A stretch of 64,000 nucleotides of DNA from Enterobacteriaceae bacterium (GTDB taxonomy: Bacteria; Pseudomonadota; Gammaproteobacteria; Enterobacterales; Enterobacteriaceae), in contig JAIRVT010000041.1 in assembly GCA_031253755.1 (NCBI GenBank), forward strand, positions 1 to 64,000, given 5' to 3'. Both the position numbers and the translations under genes were made by a program. Shown here piece by piece: positions 9,747-20,500 of the stretch. Position 1 is the first letter of the stretch; each line of letters begins with the position of its first letter. The notes beneath the pieces were generated by a model. That model had not been told where the DNA came from. It made no database searches and saw nothing but the letters and a program-made list of their open reading frames with translations.

Positions 9747-10051
9747 AAGATTTCCTCTCTCCGCTGGTTTATCACGCTTTAGTTGCGGCCTTACGCCATC
9801 ATCAATATAGATAAAATTGAAAATGCGGGAATACACAGACTGCAATAGTGTGACGGACAATGGCAAAATGAGCTGCTTTATACCCATCTCACCCTATGTA
9901 TTCGCATCAATCGATTGAATCGAAAAACGATAGGCAATTCCAAATTCGAAGAAACGCACAACAAAGCGGCTAGGTACGTTCAATAAGCGGAATTACTCTA
10001 TTTCATAAGGAATCTAACTATTGGATTCATGGACATCTTTGCTAAGTTGGG
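9747..10051. other. Gene-free spacer filled mostly by a dispersed repeat
   Basis: The segment between acuI and the AEC permease has no supportable ORF. Positions 9881-10035 are the left copy of a diverged inverted repeat pair (see that entry); the remainder holds the acuI promoter region. Confidence 0.5.
9881..10035 (+). repeat. Left copy of a diverged inverted repeat pair
   Basis: This 155-bp sequence recurs in reverse complement at 11976-12147. Shared blocks in order are TCTCACCCT, AAACGATAGG, ATTCCAAAT, ACAAAG, TAGGTACGTT and TCTAACTATTGG followed by TTCATG. Neither copy has an obvious coding frame. The pair brackets the permease gene and the AT-rich region, like the ends of a decayed mobile unit or two copies of a miniature element. 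Comparison was by eye. Confidence 0.6.
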
Positions 10052-10975
10052 TTACAGCATTTCTACGATGGTGATGCCACCGATAATTGAGATAAGGGCA
10101 GCAAGGGTACTGAGTAACACGGTTGCTGCGGAAGTATCTGTGTAGGCTTTGTTACTGATTGCCAGCGCGGGTACCGCCGTCGCCGTTGGCAAGACACCGA
10201 TAATAAATGCGGATTTCAGCATATCGCTTTGCAGACCCAATGCGATACCTGTACCGAGGATCAAGGCTGCCTGCACAAAGTTTTTCACGAAGACATTAAA
10301 AACTATTTCAACATTGACTTTTAATTTGATGCCAGAGAGCAGTAAGCCAAGGAAAAATAGGGCAACACCACCCGCTGTTTTACCTAATTCATTGACGGAG
10401 TTTTGTAAAATTTCAGGTAACTTGACACCAAAAATCGCCAACAAAGCCCCCAAAATTGGCAAAAACACTAAGGGTTGTGTAATAGCTTTTCCAACTGATT
10501 TTAAAACACTATTATTTTGTTGTCTGTCACTTATCATCAGTAAAGTGAAAGGAATAATAATAATGGTATAGATTAAATTCCCAAGTATCATGGCAATCAA
10601 GCCGGATGAACCGACAGTTGCCAATAATACTGGCGGCCCACAGTAAGCCATATCCGGGAAAGAAACGGACAATGCCTGCATAGCTGCGTCTTTTTTATCA
10701 TGACGGAAGACAATTTTCCCGGCAAAGAAACCGATAATATAAGACACGATTAACCCAACAGCTAATGCTAATAAATAATCAATATTCAGCAATACTGTGG
10801 GTGGTGCTTGTGCAGCGGCGAGAAATAAAGCGAAAGGTAAGGCAATTTTAACCACAAAGTCAGCAAATGATTGTGAATACTCACGTTTTATAAACCCATA
10901 TTTACCAGACAACCAACCTACCGCTAATCCTAAAATAATAGGTCCGAGTGCGGCCATTATGATTTGTAATAGCAT
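10052..10975 (-). CDS. AEC-family (auxin efflux carrier/MdcF-like) permease
   Basis: This is an inner-membrane carrier of 307 residues with about ten hydrophobic helices in two halves around a central hydrophilic stretch (near ISDRQQNNSVLKSVGKAI). Family features are LGLAVGWLSGKYG at the N-terminus, the AYCGPPVLLATVGSSGL segment and a C-terminal GVLPTATAVPALAISNKAY. Bacterial members include MdcF-type malonate carriers; the substrate here is unknown. The start at 10975 follows GTGAGGGG; the open frame begins 12 codons earlier without ribosome-site support. It is a solo gene inside the region flanked by inverted repeats, at the place where E. coli has csrD. Confidence 0.85.
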   Translation of the reverse strand: MLLQIIMAALGPIILGLAVGWLSGKYGFIKREYSQSFADFVVKIALPFALFLAAAQAPPTVLLNIDYLLALAVGLIVSYIIGFFAGKIVFRHDKKDAAMQALSVSFPDMAYCGPPVLLATVGSSGLIAMILGNLIYTIIIIPFTLLMISDRQQNNSVLKSVGKAITQPLVFLPILGALLAIFGVKLPEILQNSVNELGKTAGGVALFFLGLLLSGIKLKVNVEIVFNVFVKNFVQAALILGTGIALGLQSDMLKSAFIIGVLPTATAVPALAISNKAYTDTSAATVLLSTLAALISIIGGITIVEML

Positions 10976-11136
10976 AGAACCCCTCACAAGATAAAATAAA
11001 AATACAATCATTGATACTAATCATAATAGCAGTTACAGGCAAATTCACACTTCATTATTTGGATAAAAAACATCGGGATGGATATAATCTCTATGAAGGT
11101 GATAATCTTCTTTTAATAATGTAAATATATGCTTTT

Positions 11137-11225
11137 TCATAATAGTGAGAGTATCTAAAGTGATCTCTCTTTATCCCGTACACCGCGCAGAATAAGGAAT
11201 GTTCCTATTATTTTGAAAAGTTATT
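11137..11225. repeat. Hairpin-centred dispersed repeat, diverged copy
   Basis: This is about 90 bp homologous to 26318-26410. Shared blocks are TTCATAATAG, GAGTAT, AGTGAT, TTATCCCG, CACCGCGC, ATAAGGAAT and ATTTTG. The central palindrome is degraded here, while the other copy is perfect. It lies just upstream of the AEC permease, on the side of its promoter. Confidence 0.65.
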
Positions 11226-11308
11226 CATATCATTAAAAAATAATTAGCCAATACCTTGTTCTCCATCTATTAATGTCATATCAAAAAAATAATATTTTCT
11301 TCATTTGC

Positions 11309-11530
11309 TTACCCACCATGATATAAATATAAAAACACGGACGATATAATCAAATTCTTTGATATAGAGCCTGTTTTTTTGCTAATAAAGTAAGACATAA
11401 TAATCACTGCGATAGCAATCAAATTATGAAGATTGAAATTATTTATTAATTCCATGATTTTTATATTATCAAGAGAAATATTTACGATAATACTGCCAAG
11501 TATAAAACATACTGAATAATCAAGCGTCAT
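11309..11530 (-). CDS. Possible small hydrophobic protein (doubtful)
   Basis: A 73-codon open frame encodes a very hydrophobic peptide with two possible membrane helices (about residues 6-24 and 34-52) and a short Lys/Ser stretch between the second helix and a hydrophobic tail. No family is recognised, the ribosome site is poor, and the DNA is so AT-rich that hydrophobic Ile/Leu-rich frames arise easily. A second short hydrophobic frame (11551-11637, 28 codons) precedes it. They could be remnants of a membrane protein gene or chance. Confidence 0.2.
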   Translation of the reverse strand: MTLDYSVCFILGSIIVNISLDNIKIMELINNFNLHNLIAIAVIIMSYFISKKTGSISKNLIISSVFLYLYHGG

Positions 11531-11884
11531 AATGATAACGCTATCTTTTTTTATTTTTTAAATTCGATTAATAATGGAATAACTCTTAATACATGTAATA
11601 CATGGCTTATTACTCCCATAAATAAAATCATTATCATGAGATAAATATCAATAAAACCTAATTCTTCACTGTCTTAATATGTTATAATTTTCTTTAATTT
11701 TCTCTATTGATATAAAAATTATAGGTAGCAATAAATTAATTTAAAGTTAATGACTTATATTATTTCGGTAAAAGTAATCGTAAATATTTATATAATGTCG
11801 TGACCGATGTACTGGGGAAAGCTGCACTGATATAACGGATGAAAGTTCCACAGTAGAAGATGGTCTGATGTAATAACTGTTGCA

Positions 11885-11917
11885 AAATATAGCAGCGAAT
11901 TTCCGCCGCTATATTTA
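11885..11917 (+). terminator. Orphan terminator-like hairpin
   Basis: The inverted repeat AAATATAGCAGCG/CGCCGCTATATTT has one mismatch and is followed by ATTT on the plus strand and TTTT on the minus strand. No gene ends here. A consensus TATAAT lies at 11791-11796 about 90 bp upstream, so a short plus-strand transcript is conceivable, but no good -35 was found. Confidence 0.4.
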
Positions 11918-11975
11918 TTTCAATGAAGCAATAAAAAAATCACAAAAACGGCTAATCGATATAGCCTTCCGCCTC

Positions 11976-12147
11976 GGTCATGAACCCAATAGTTAGATTT
12001 TTTATTGAATGGATATTAAATGGACATTAAATGGAGTAGCTACGCTCAATAAACGTACCTATCACTTTGTCGTGCAGGATTTCAGATTTGGAATAGCCTA
12101 TCGTTTTGATTTAGCCTCTTGATGGGTACGCAGGGTGAGATTGGTAT
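11976..12147 (-). repeat. Right copy of the diverged inverted repeat pair
   Basis: The reverse complement of this segment matches 9881-10035 block by block (TCTCACCCT, AAACGATAGG, ATTCCAAAT, TAGGTACGTT, TCTAACTATTGG). This copy is about 15 bp longer because of an extra ATT-rich stretch near 12001-12030. Confidence 0.6.
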
Positions 12148-12212
12148 CTGCCGATACGTCAGGTAAATTTCTTTCGACCACTGTTCATCAATTTCCACAG
12201 ATAATCTGGATG

Positions 12213-12253
12213 TCACTTGCAGCAAGCGATGCAACTCGAAATCCATAGAGTAT
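12213..12253. repeat. ERIC right-end fragment
   Basis: The sequence from CACTTGCAGCAAGCGATGCA to CTCGAAATCCATAGAGTATA matches the right arm of the ERIC elements at 32011-32137 and 45924-46005. The left arm is absent. Confidence 0.55.
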
Positions 12254-12570
12254 AAAATTTTTTCACAAAAAATGAATATTAGTTGAAGTTGCTAAAATCA
12301 TTATAGGTAAACCAAGGAAAAAGTGCAGCGGAGGCATCGCGGGATGCGTTAGATACACTATAATGTTGATTTTTAGGACACTTAAGTATTTTTAAATTCG
12401 TCCGTGGGGTTATTGGTGGAATTAACCCATTTTTATGCAGTTTTTTTCTGCTCTGTCAGAAAAAAGTAACGTAGAATATCGTATTTCTGATGTGAATAAC
12501 GTGGCCACTTTCATTGAAGTAGTAAAAGTAGTTAATGATGCGCCTTGTCGCTGCTTCATGTGGTTGGTAG

Positions 12571-13662
<1,092 letters not shown>

Positions 13663-13682
13663 AAAGTAACTCTGCGAGCTGG

Positions 13683-13707
13683 GAGGTATTTCTTTTAGCC
13701 TCCCTTG
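13683..13707 (+). promoter_or_regulatory. Hairpin between mreB and mreC
   Basis: A GGGAGG/CCTCCC stem lies just after mreB. In E. coli, mreB is expressed far above mreCD; a hairpin here could reduce readthrough or protect mreB mRNA. No T-run follows, so a terminator is not claimed. Confidence 0.4.
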
Positions 13708-13750
13708 CTGTTTAGGTTATCCGTGCGCATTCACCTATAACTCTTTACTG

Positions 13751-13806
13751 TTTATAACGCGCTGTTTATAACACGCTGTTTATGACACGTTATTTATGAC
13801 AAAAAC
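13751..13806 (+). repeat. 14-bp tandem repeat in the mreB-mreC spacer
   Basis: Four consecutive 14-bp units begin with TTTAT(A/G)AC: 13751, 13765, 13779 and 13793. The first two differ by one base; the last two are increasingly diverged. The array ends about 20 bp before the mreC ATG. Confidence 0.75.
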
Positions 13807-13827
13807 TAGGCCAACAGTACGCAACTT

Positions 13828-14898
13828 ATGAAGCCGATTTTCAGCAGAGGGCCTTCCCTACAACTACGACTCATTTTTGCTGTTATCATTGCCATTATTT
13901 TGGTTGTGATAGACAGCCGTTTTGGCTTTTTCAATAAGATCCGCAGCCATATGGATACGGCGGTAAGCCCTTTTTATTTTCTTGCCAATGGTCCTCGCCA
14001 ATTTTTAGATGGTGTCTCTGATTCTTTTGCCAGCCGTAAGCTGCTTGAGCTGGAAAATAAAACGCTGCTCAATGAATTGGCAATACGCAAAAGTGAGCTT
14101 TTGCTGCTGAGCCAATTAAAACAAGAAAATGCCCGTTTGCGTGAACTGTTGGGTTCTCCCTTGCGCGGTGAGGAACATATGACTATATCCCAAGTGATTT
14201 CTGGTGGTATGGATCCTTACCGTGATCAGGTTGTCATCAATAAAGGCGCGAAAGACGGGGTTTATGAAGGCCAGCCGGTTATCAGTGATCGCGGTGTTGT
14301 CGGGCAAGTTGTCTCGGTGAGCCAATTCAGCAGCCGGGTACTGTTGATCTGTGACTCCACTCATGCACTGCCGGTTCAGGTATTGCGCAATGATATTCGT
14401 GCTATCGCCAGCGGTGCGGGATGCACGGAAGAACTTCATCTTGAGCCGTTGCCAAGCGGTATCGATATTCGCGTCGGTGACGTGCTGATGACTTCCGGCC
14501 TCGGCGGGCGTTTTCCTGAAGGCTACCCCGTGGCGGTGGTTTCTTCGGTTAAAGTGGATAGCCAGCGGGCATATACCGTCGTTCATGCTCGCCCGTTGGC
14601 GGAGTTACAACGCTTGCGTTACCTTTTATTGTTATGGGGATCGAATAATGATCCGTCTGAGCCGTTATCCCCCGATGCGGTGCGACATGCCGCCAATGAA
14701 CGCCTGAAACAGATGTCACCGCAGGTGGTACAAAATTCAGAGGATGAAAACGCCCAGTTGCCAGCCGAAGAGCCGGGTAACGTGCAGCCAGCGAAGAAAA
14801 ATCAGCCAACCGGGAAGAATCAGGCATCATCAGTAAAAAAAACGCCGCCTCAGGTAACCACTCCCAATAAATTACCTGCGCCGGAGAATCGCCGATGA
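13828..14898 (+). CDS. mreC: Rod-shape determining protein MreC
   Basis: MreC is a bitopic periplasmic protein that links MreB filaments to the PBP2-RodA wall synthase. It has 356 residues: a cytoplasmic tail, a membrane helix at about 13-32, a coiled coil at about 70-108 and the beta-rich MreC core. The C-terminus (about residues 295-356) is a low-complexity Pro/Lys/Gln/Asn tail typical of enterobacteria. It overlaps mreD by 4 bp (ATGA), indicating coupling. Confidence 0.97.
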   Translation: MKPIFSRGPSLQLRLIFAVIIAIILVVIDSRFGFFNKIRSHMDTAVSPFYFLANGPRQFLDGVSDSFASRKLLELENKTLLNELAIRKSELLLLSQLKQENARLRELLGSPLRGEEHMTISQVISGGMDPYRDQVVINKGAKDGVYEGQPVISDRGVVGQVVSVSQFSSRVLLICDSTHALPVQVLRNDIRAIASGAGCTEELHLEPLPSGIDIRVGDVLMTSGLGGRFPEGYPVAVVSSVKVDSQRAYTVVHARPLAELQRLRYLLLLWGSNNDPSEPLSPDAVRHAANERLKQMSPQVVQNSEDENAQLPAEEPGNVQPAKKNQPTGKNQASSVKKTPPQVTTPNKLPAPENRR

Positions 14899-15383
14899 GT
14901 CAGTATCGTGGGCGTGGACTCTGGGTTGTTTGGTTATCTTTCCTGATAGCCATGTTGCTGCAAAGTATGCCGTGGCCGGAAGAATTTGAAATGTTCCGGC
15001 CTACCATGCTGGTGTTATGCCTGATTTACTGGTTGTTGGCGATCCCGCACCGTGTCAGCGTTGGCACTGGCTTTTTTTTGGGAATTCTGGTGGATTTACT
15101 TCAGGGCAGTATTCTTGGCGCTCATGCTCTGGCTTTCAGCCTGATCAGCTTTTTCGTCGCATTCAAATTTCAGCTCATCCGCAATATGGCACTGTGGCAG
15201 CAGTCTTTGATTGTCATGGCCCTTTCAACATTAATGAACCTGACTGTTTTTCTGGCCCATGCGATAGTCACAAAGATTGTTTTCCAACCGGAAGTGTTCT
15301 GGAATGGTTTGGTCAATGGTATTCTCTGGCCTTGGCTATTCTTATTAATGCGGAAAATCCGTCGTCAATTTTCAGTTCGCTAA
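14895..15383 (+). CDS. mreD: Rod-shape determining protein MreD
   Basis: MreD is an inner-membrane component of the elongasome. It has 162 residues, as in E. coli, with five to six hydrophobic helices; the conserved region GILVDLLQGSILGAHALAFSL lies near residues 60-82. The ATG overlaps the mreC stop (ATGA). Confidence 0.96.
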   Translation: MSQYRGRGLWVVWLSFLIAMLLQSMPWPEEFEMFRPTMLVLCLIYWLLAIPHRVSVGTGFFLGILVDLLQGSILGAHALAFSLISFFVAFKFQLIRNMALWQQSLIVMALSTLMNLTVFLAHAIVTKIVFQPEVFWNGLVNGILWPWLFLLMRKIRRQFSVR

Positions 15384-15459
15384 AGGCGGGTTCGACTTTT
15401 TAATAAAAGAAACAGCTTGAACTGATATTCCCTTTGCGGAAATGAAAGGATGACGCACG

Positions 15460-16041
15460 ATGAAAACCCTCTATTTGGCCTCCGGTTCACCACGCCGTCG
15501 TGAGCTGGTGGAATTGTTAGGCTTTAATTTTCGGATTCTGACACCACAAGTCGAAGAAAAGTGGCAGGAAGGAGAATCTCCACAACAATATGTTGAACGG
15601 TTGGCGAGAGAAAAATCACAGGCCGGTGTGGCAGCAACACCGGAAGATTTCCCCGTTTTAGGCGCAGATACGATTGTTGTCCTGAATAACCGCATTCTGG
15701 AAAAACCCCGCGATGCGCAGCACGCAGCTGAAATGCTGACAGCGTTGTCAGGGCAGTGCCATCAAGTTATGACCGCTGTTGCTTTATCAGACAGTCAGCA
15801 AACCTTAAGTGAATTAGTCATTACAGATGTGACGTTTCGCCATTTATCCCAGCGTGAAATACAGGATTATATCGCGACGGGAGAACCAATGGATAAAGCC
15901 GGTGCTTACGGTATTCAGGGTAAAGGCGGTTGCTTTGTCAGAAAGATTAATGGCAGCTACCATGCTGTTGTCGGCTTGCCACTGGTGGAAACTAATGAAT
16001 TAATCACTCGATTTTTAGCATTAGCAGGTGGGCTGAATTGA
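15460..16041 (+). CDS. yhdE: Maf-family nucleotide pyrophosphatase YhdE
   Basis: This is a house-cleaning nucleoside triphosphate pyrophosphatase that hydrolyses dTTP/UTP and modified pyrimidine nucleotides; in E. coli the gene lies between mreD and rng, as here. It has 193 residues with the Maf signature [14 protein letters not shown] at residues 8-21. The catalytic acidic residue lies in LGADTIVVL, and the motif [21 protein letters not shown] completes the fold. A Shine-Dalgarno AAAGGATGA precedes the ATG. Confidence 0.95.
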   Translation: MKTLYLASGSPRRRELVELLGFNFRILTPQVEEKWQEGESPQQYVERLAREKSQAGVAATPEDFPVLGADTIVVLNNRILEKPRDAQHAAEMLTALSGQCHQVMTAVALSDSQQTLSELVITDVTFRHLSQREIQDYIATGEPMDKAGAYGIQGKGGCFVRKINGSYHAVVGLPLVETNELITRFLALAGGLN

Positions 16042-16057
16042 TCGAGAAGGGGCACTC

Positions 16058-17527
16058 ATGACAACAGAGTTATTAGTTAATATCACACCCTCCGAAGCGC
16101 GGGTTGCTTACATTGATGGCGGCATCTTGCAGGAAGTTCATATTGAACGGGAAGCCAAACGGGGTATTGTCGGCAATATTTACAAAGGCCGCATCAGCCG
16201 TGTTCTGCCCGGTATGCAGGCTGCTTTTGTGGATATCGGGCTGGAGAAAGCCGCTTTTCTGCACGCATCAGACATTGTGCTTCATACCGAATGTATTGCC
16301 GGTGAAGAGAAGAAAAACTTCAATGTCAGGGATATCGCCACGCTGGTTTTTCAGGGGCAGGATTTACTGGTTCAGGTGGTGAAAGATCCACTTGGCACCA
16401 AAGGCGCCCGTTTAACAACCGATATTACTTTGCCATCGCGTTATCTGGTCTTTATGCCGGGTGCCTCTCATGTAGGCGTTTCTCAACGCATTGAAAGTGC
16501 AGAAGAACGTGAGCGCCTGAAATCCATTGTCATGGATTATTGTGATGAGTATGGCGGGTTTATCATTCGTACTGCCGCAGAAGGCGTAAGAAAAGAAGAA
16601 CTTATGCAGGATGCCGCATTTTTGAAGCGGCTATGGTGTAAAGTTATCGAGCGTAAAAAACGCAATATTACTAAAACGAAAGTCTATGGTGAACTGGCCT
16701 TAGCCCAGCGTATTCTGCGTGATTTTGTCGGTGCTTCACTGGATAGCATCCGGGTGGATTCCCGTCAGACCTATCTGCAATTGCAGGAATTCATTGATGA
16801 ATACATGCCTGAAATGAACGCCAAACTGGAACATTATCAGGGAGAACAACCGATATTCGATCTGTGTCATGTCGAAAGCGAAATTCAGCGCGCACTGGAG
16901 CGGAAAGTCGAATTAAAGTCGGGTGGTTATCTGATCATTGACCAAACGGAAGCCATGACGACCATCGATATTAATACCGGTGCTTTTGTCGGGCATCGGA
17001 ACTTAGAAGAGACTATCTTTAATACTAATATCGAGGCAACTCAGGCTATTGCCCGCCAGTTAAGGCTGCGTAATCTGGGGGGCATTATTATTATCGATTT
17101 TATCGATATGAGTAATGGAGAGCACCGTCGCAGGGTATTGGCCTCTTTGGAACAGGCATTGAGTAAAGATCGCGTGAAAACCACGATCAGCGGCTTTTCC
17201 CAGCTTGGATTGGTGGAAATGACCCGTAAACGCACGCGGGAAAGCCTTGAACATATCTTGTGTGATAGCTGTCCGGCCTGTCAGGGGCGTGGCACAGTCA
17301 AATCGGCTGAAACTGTATGTTACGAAATTTTAAGGGAAATTGTCCGGGTTCACCGCGCCGTTAATGCCGAGCGTTTTCTGATTTATGCTTCCCATTCCGT
17401 GACCGAAGCGCTGGAAGGAGAGCATGCTCATGCACTGGCAGAAGTCGAAACCTTTGTGGGCAAACCAGTGAAAGTGCAAGCAGAATCGCGCCGCAGTCAG
17501 GAGCAATTTGATGTGATTATGATGTAA
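16058..17527 (+). CDS. rng: Ribonuclease G
   Basis: RNase G is a 5'-end-sensitive endoribonuclease that matures the 5' end of 16S rRNA and decays some mRNAs. It has 489 residues: an N-terminal S1 RNA-binding domain (about 35-125), a DNase I-like catalytic core with acidic residues in TIDINTGAFVG and IIIDFIDM, and the zinc-link motif CDSCPACQGRG near residue 405. It lacks the long scaffold tail of RNase E, which sets it apart. It starts 16 bp after yhdE. Confidence 0.97.
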   Translation: MTTELLVNITPSEARVAYIDGGILQEVHIEREAKRGIVGNIYKGRISRVLPGMQAAFVDIGLEKAAFLHASDIVLHTECIAGEEKKNFNVRDIATLVFQGQDLLVQVVKDPLGTKGARLTTDITLPSRYLVFMPGASHVGVSQRIESAEERERLKSIVMDYCDEYGGFIIRTAAEGVRKEELMQDAAFLKRLWCKVIERKKRNITKTKVYGELALAQRILRDFVGASLDSIRVDSRQTYLQLQEFIDEYMPEMNAKLEHYQGEQPIFDLCHVESEIQRALERKVELKSGGYLIIDQTEAMTTIDINTGAFVGHRNLEETIFNTNIEATQAIARQLRLRNLGGIIIIDFIDMSNGEHRRRVLASLEQALSKDRVKTTISGFSQLGLVEMTRKRTRESLEHILCDSCPACQGRGTVKSAETVCYEILREIVRVHRAVNAERFLIYASHSVTEALEGEHAHALAEVETFVGKPVKVQAESRRSQEQFDVIMM

Positions 17528-17591
17528 TTCCATGGTGAAGCTTATAAGGGATATCTTGGGGAAAAATATGCTGACAACCGAGGGGGAATGA

Positions 17592-20500
17592 GTGAGGCGA
17601 CTGCTCGGGATATTCATGGCGACAGCCGCGATAGTCATTATCATTGTGGCTTTACTTGTCAGCGGATTACGTTTTTTTCTGCCGCATATCAATGACTATC
17701 GGCAGCAATTGGCACATAAAATCTCTGAGCTGACGGATATCTCTGTCAGTATCGGGTATATCAACGGCAGCTGGGAATCTTTTGGGCCTCAGTTGGAAGC
17801 CCGTGATATTCGTGCTTCAACCGGAGAAACGAATATTCAGGCCAGAAAAGTGACACTTTCTCTGGATGTCTGGCGTTCGCTGCTGCAACGGCGCTGGCAT
17901 TTCCGTGATCTCTCTTTTTATCAGCTTCAGGTTGACTACGATAAGCCACTTTGGGCGAGCGAAGGAGAGAGTCAGTTTCCGCAACCCGATAGCTTATCCT
18001 CTTTGTTTCTTGAACGGTTCAATCATTTTGATTTATACGACAGCCACCTGACGTTTCCATCGCCATCAGGGGAAAAAATCCGGCTGTTATTGCCACAATT
18101 GACATGGCTGAATAAAGACAATCGCCACCGGGCGCAGGGAAGCATCAACCTGTCTTCCATTAATGGGCAAGAAGGCGTTATCCAGATCAAATTTGATCTG
18201 AAAGATGTTAAGCATGTTTTAGACAGTGGCTCGATTTATTTACAGGCTGATGATATCGATATGCGCTTGTGGCTCAGCCGTTGGTTGAAAGATAACACCG
18301 GGCTGAACAGCGCCCGTTTCAGTCTGGCAAGCTGGATCAACCTGAAAGATGGCAGAATCGATAACGGTCATTTACAACTCAGGCAGGGGCGGGCGAACTG
18401 GAATGTCGGGCAAGAAAAACATCAGCTTACCGTACATGATTTATCCCTGCATATGCGCCATCAGGGAGAAGGCTGGCTGTTTGAGATCCCCAATCTGGCA
18501 AACCTGAAAACCGATGCGCATCAATGGCCGGCGGGTCGCATTGCTGCGTTGTATGTCATGAACGCAGATAAATATCAGGGCAACGATCACTGGCGGTTAC
18601 GGGCTGAAAATATCCAGCTTGAGCGTCTGAATGGCATTTTGCCGGTGATCTCATTTGTGACGCCGGATATTGTTAAAGACTGGCAACACCGGCAGCCAAA
18701 AGGGTTGGTGAATCGCTTTGCTCTCGATATCACTCCCGCGTTGCCTGAACAGGCAGAAATAGCGCTTAAGTGGCAGGATGTCAGCTGGCTGCGCTGGAAA
18801 GAAGTCCCTTCCGTCAGTCAATTCAGCGGAAAACTGCAAGGGAATAAGCAGAATGGAAAACTCAAGTTTGCGCTGAAAAACAGTGTCATTGATTACCGCA
18901 CAATGTTTCAGGCACCTTTCGATATTGCCAGCAGTGACGGCGACATTGCGTGGAGAAATGATCAACACGGCCTGAAAATATGGAGTCAGGCTCTGGATTT
19001 GCAGGCAAAATCGCTGTGGGTCAACGGCGGCTTTCACTATGCACAATCGCCGGGCGAGCAACCGGTATTAGGCATATTGGCGGGCATTCACCTCGCTGAT
19101 GCCGGTGAAGCATGGCGCTATTTCCCCAAATCCTTGATGGGGGAAGCGCTGACCAATTATTTAACAGAATCATTGATTGCCGGGAAAGTGGACAATGCCA
19201 CCCTGATATTTCAGGGTAATCCGCATGATTTTCCGTTCAGGCATAATAAGGGTCATTTTCAGGTCTGGGTTCCCCTGCGCAATGCAACGTTCCAGTATCA
19301 GCCTGAGTGGCCGGCGCTGTTTGATCTGGATCTTGATTTGAACTTCCAGAATAGCGGCTTACAGATGCAGGCCGGGAAAGCGAGGCTGGGTAAAGTCAGC
19401 GCCTCACAGATTTCTGCGACCCTCGCTGATTATGGTAAAAAAGAGTTGTTTATTGATGCACAACTCGCTGGTAGCGGGAAAAATATCCACGAGTATTTTA
19501 ATCATAGCCCGTTGGAAAAAACCATCGGCAGTACACTGGATAATTTGCAACTGGATGGCGACGTTACCGGCAAGCTCCATCTGGACATTCCGCTGAAAAA
19601 GGGCGCGGTTGATGTACGCGGCGAAGTGGCATTAAAAGACACTGAACTGTTTATTAAGCCCTTGGATAGCAAAATGGAACATCTCAGCGGTACATTCCGT
19701 TTTGATAATGGCACCCTGCAAAGCGAGAAGCTTTCGGCTTACTGGCTCGGCAACCCGCTGTCTTTACGGTTCAATACACAGCACTTGCCAAAAAATTATC
19801 GGGTAAATGTCGATCTGGCTGCCCGCTGGCCGGTGGCAACATTGCCGGAACTGCCTGCTGAAATTCGTCGTCAGCTAGCCGGGAGAATGGACTGGCAAGG
19901 CAACGTTGATATCACGATCCCTGCTTTGGAACATGACGCAACGCAGCAACATGCGAAATATAACATCGCCATTAACGCGGATCTTTCCCATATCAGCAGT
20001 ACGCTGGCCGGGCTGGAAACGGCGGATTTACGGCTCTTGAATGACATCAATATCCGAGCAGAGGGCGATACCAACCAGCTTCAGGTCAGTGGTTCAGCGG
20101 GTAAAAAATACGCTTTCAACAGCCAATGGTTATTGAAACAAAACCATATTCAGTTGCAGAGCGGCATTCTGAATACAGGCGGTCTTCCGAATACCAATAG
20201 CAACGCGCTGCCGGCTTTACCGGAAAAACCGATGCTGGTGTTAAAATTACCTGCACTTGACGGTGAAAAATGGCTGGCACTGCTGAAACCATTGGTATCG
20301 AAACCCAAAACCGCCAATAACCTGACATGGCCTGAACGCGTTGAAATCTCAACGCCCGCTTTGGAAATTGGCGGGCAGCGTTGGAATAATCTGATGGTCA
20401 GTATGACCAACCAACCGGATAACTGGCATATCAACGCGATTGGCGAAGAAATCGATGGCGATTTGCGGGGACATCCGGGGGGAATATGGCAGGCAACGCT

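Noticed and set aside
9747..9887. 47-residue N-terminal extension of AcuI
   Set aside because: No family similarity, and the internal ATG at 9746 has a good ribosome site and gives the usual 324 residues.
11551..11637. 28-codon hydrophobic minus-strand frame (MIMILFMGVISHVL...)
   Set aside because: Very AT-rich DNA, no ribosome site and no recognisable family; noted only as a companion of the doubtful frame at 11309-11530.
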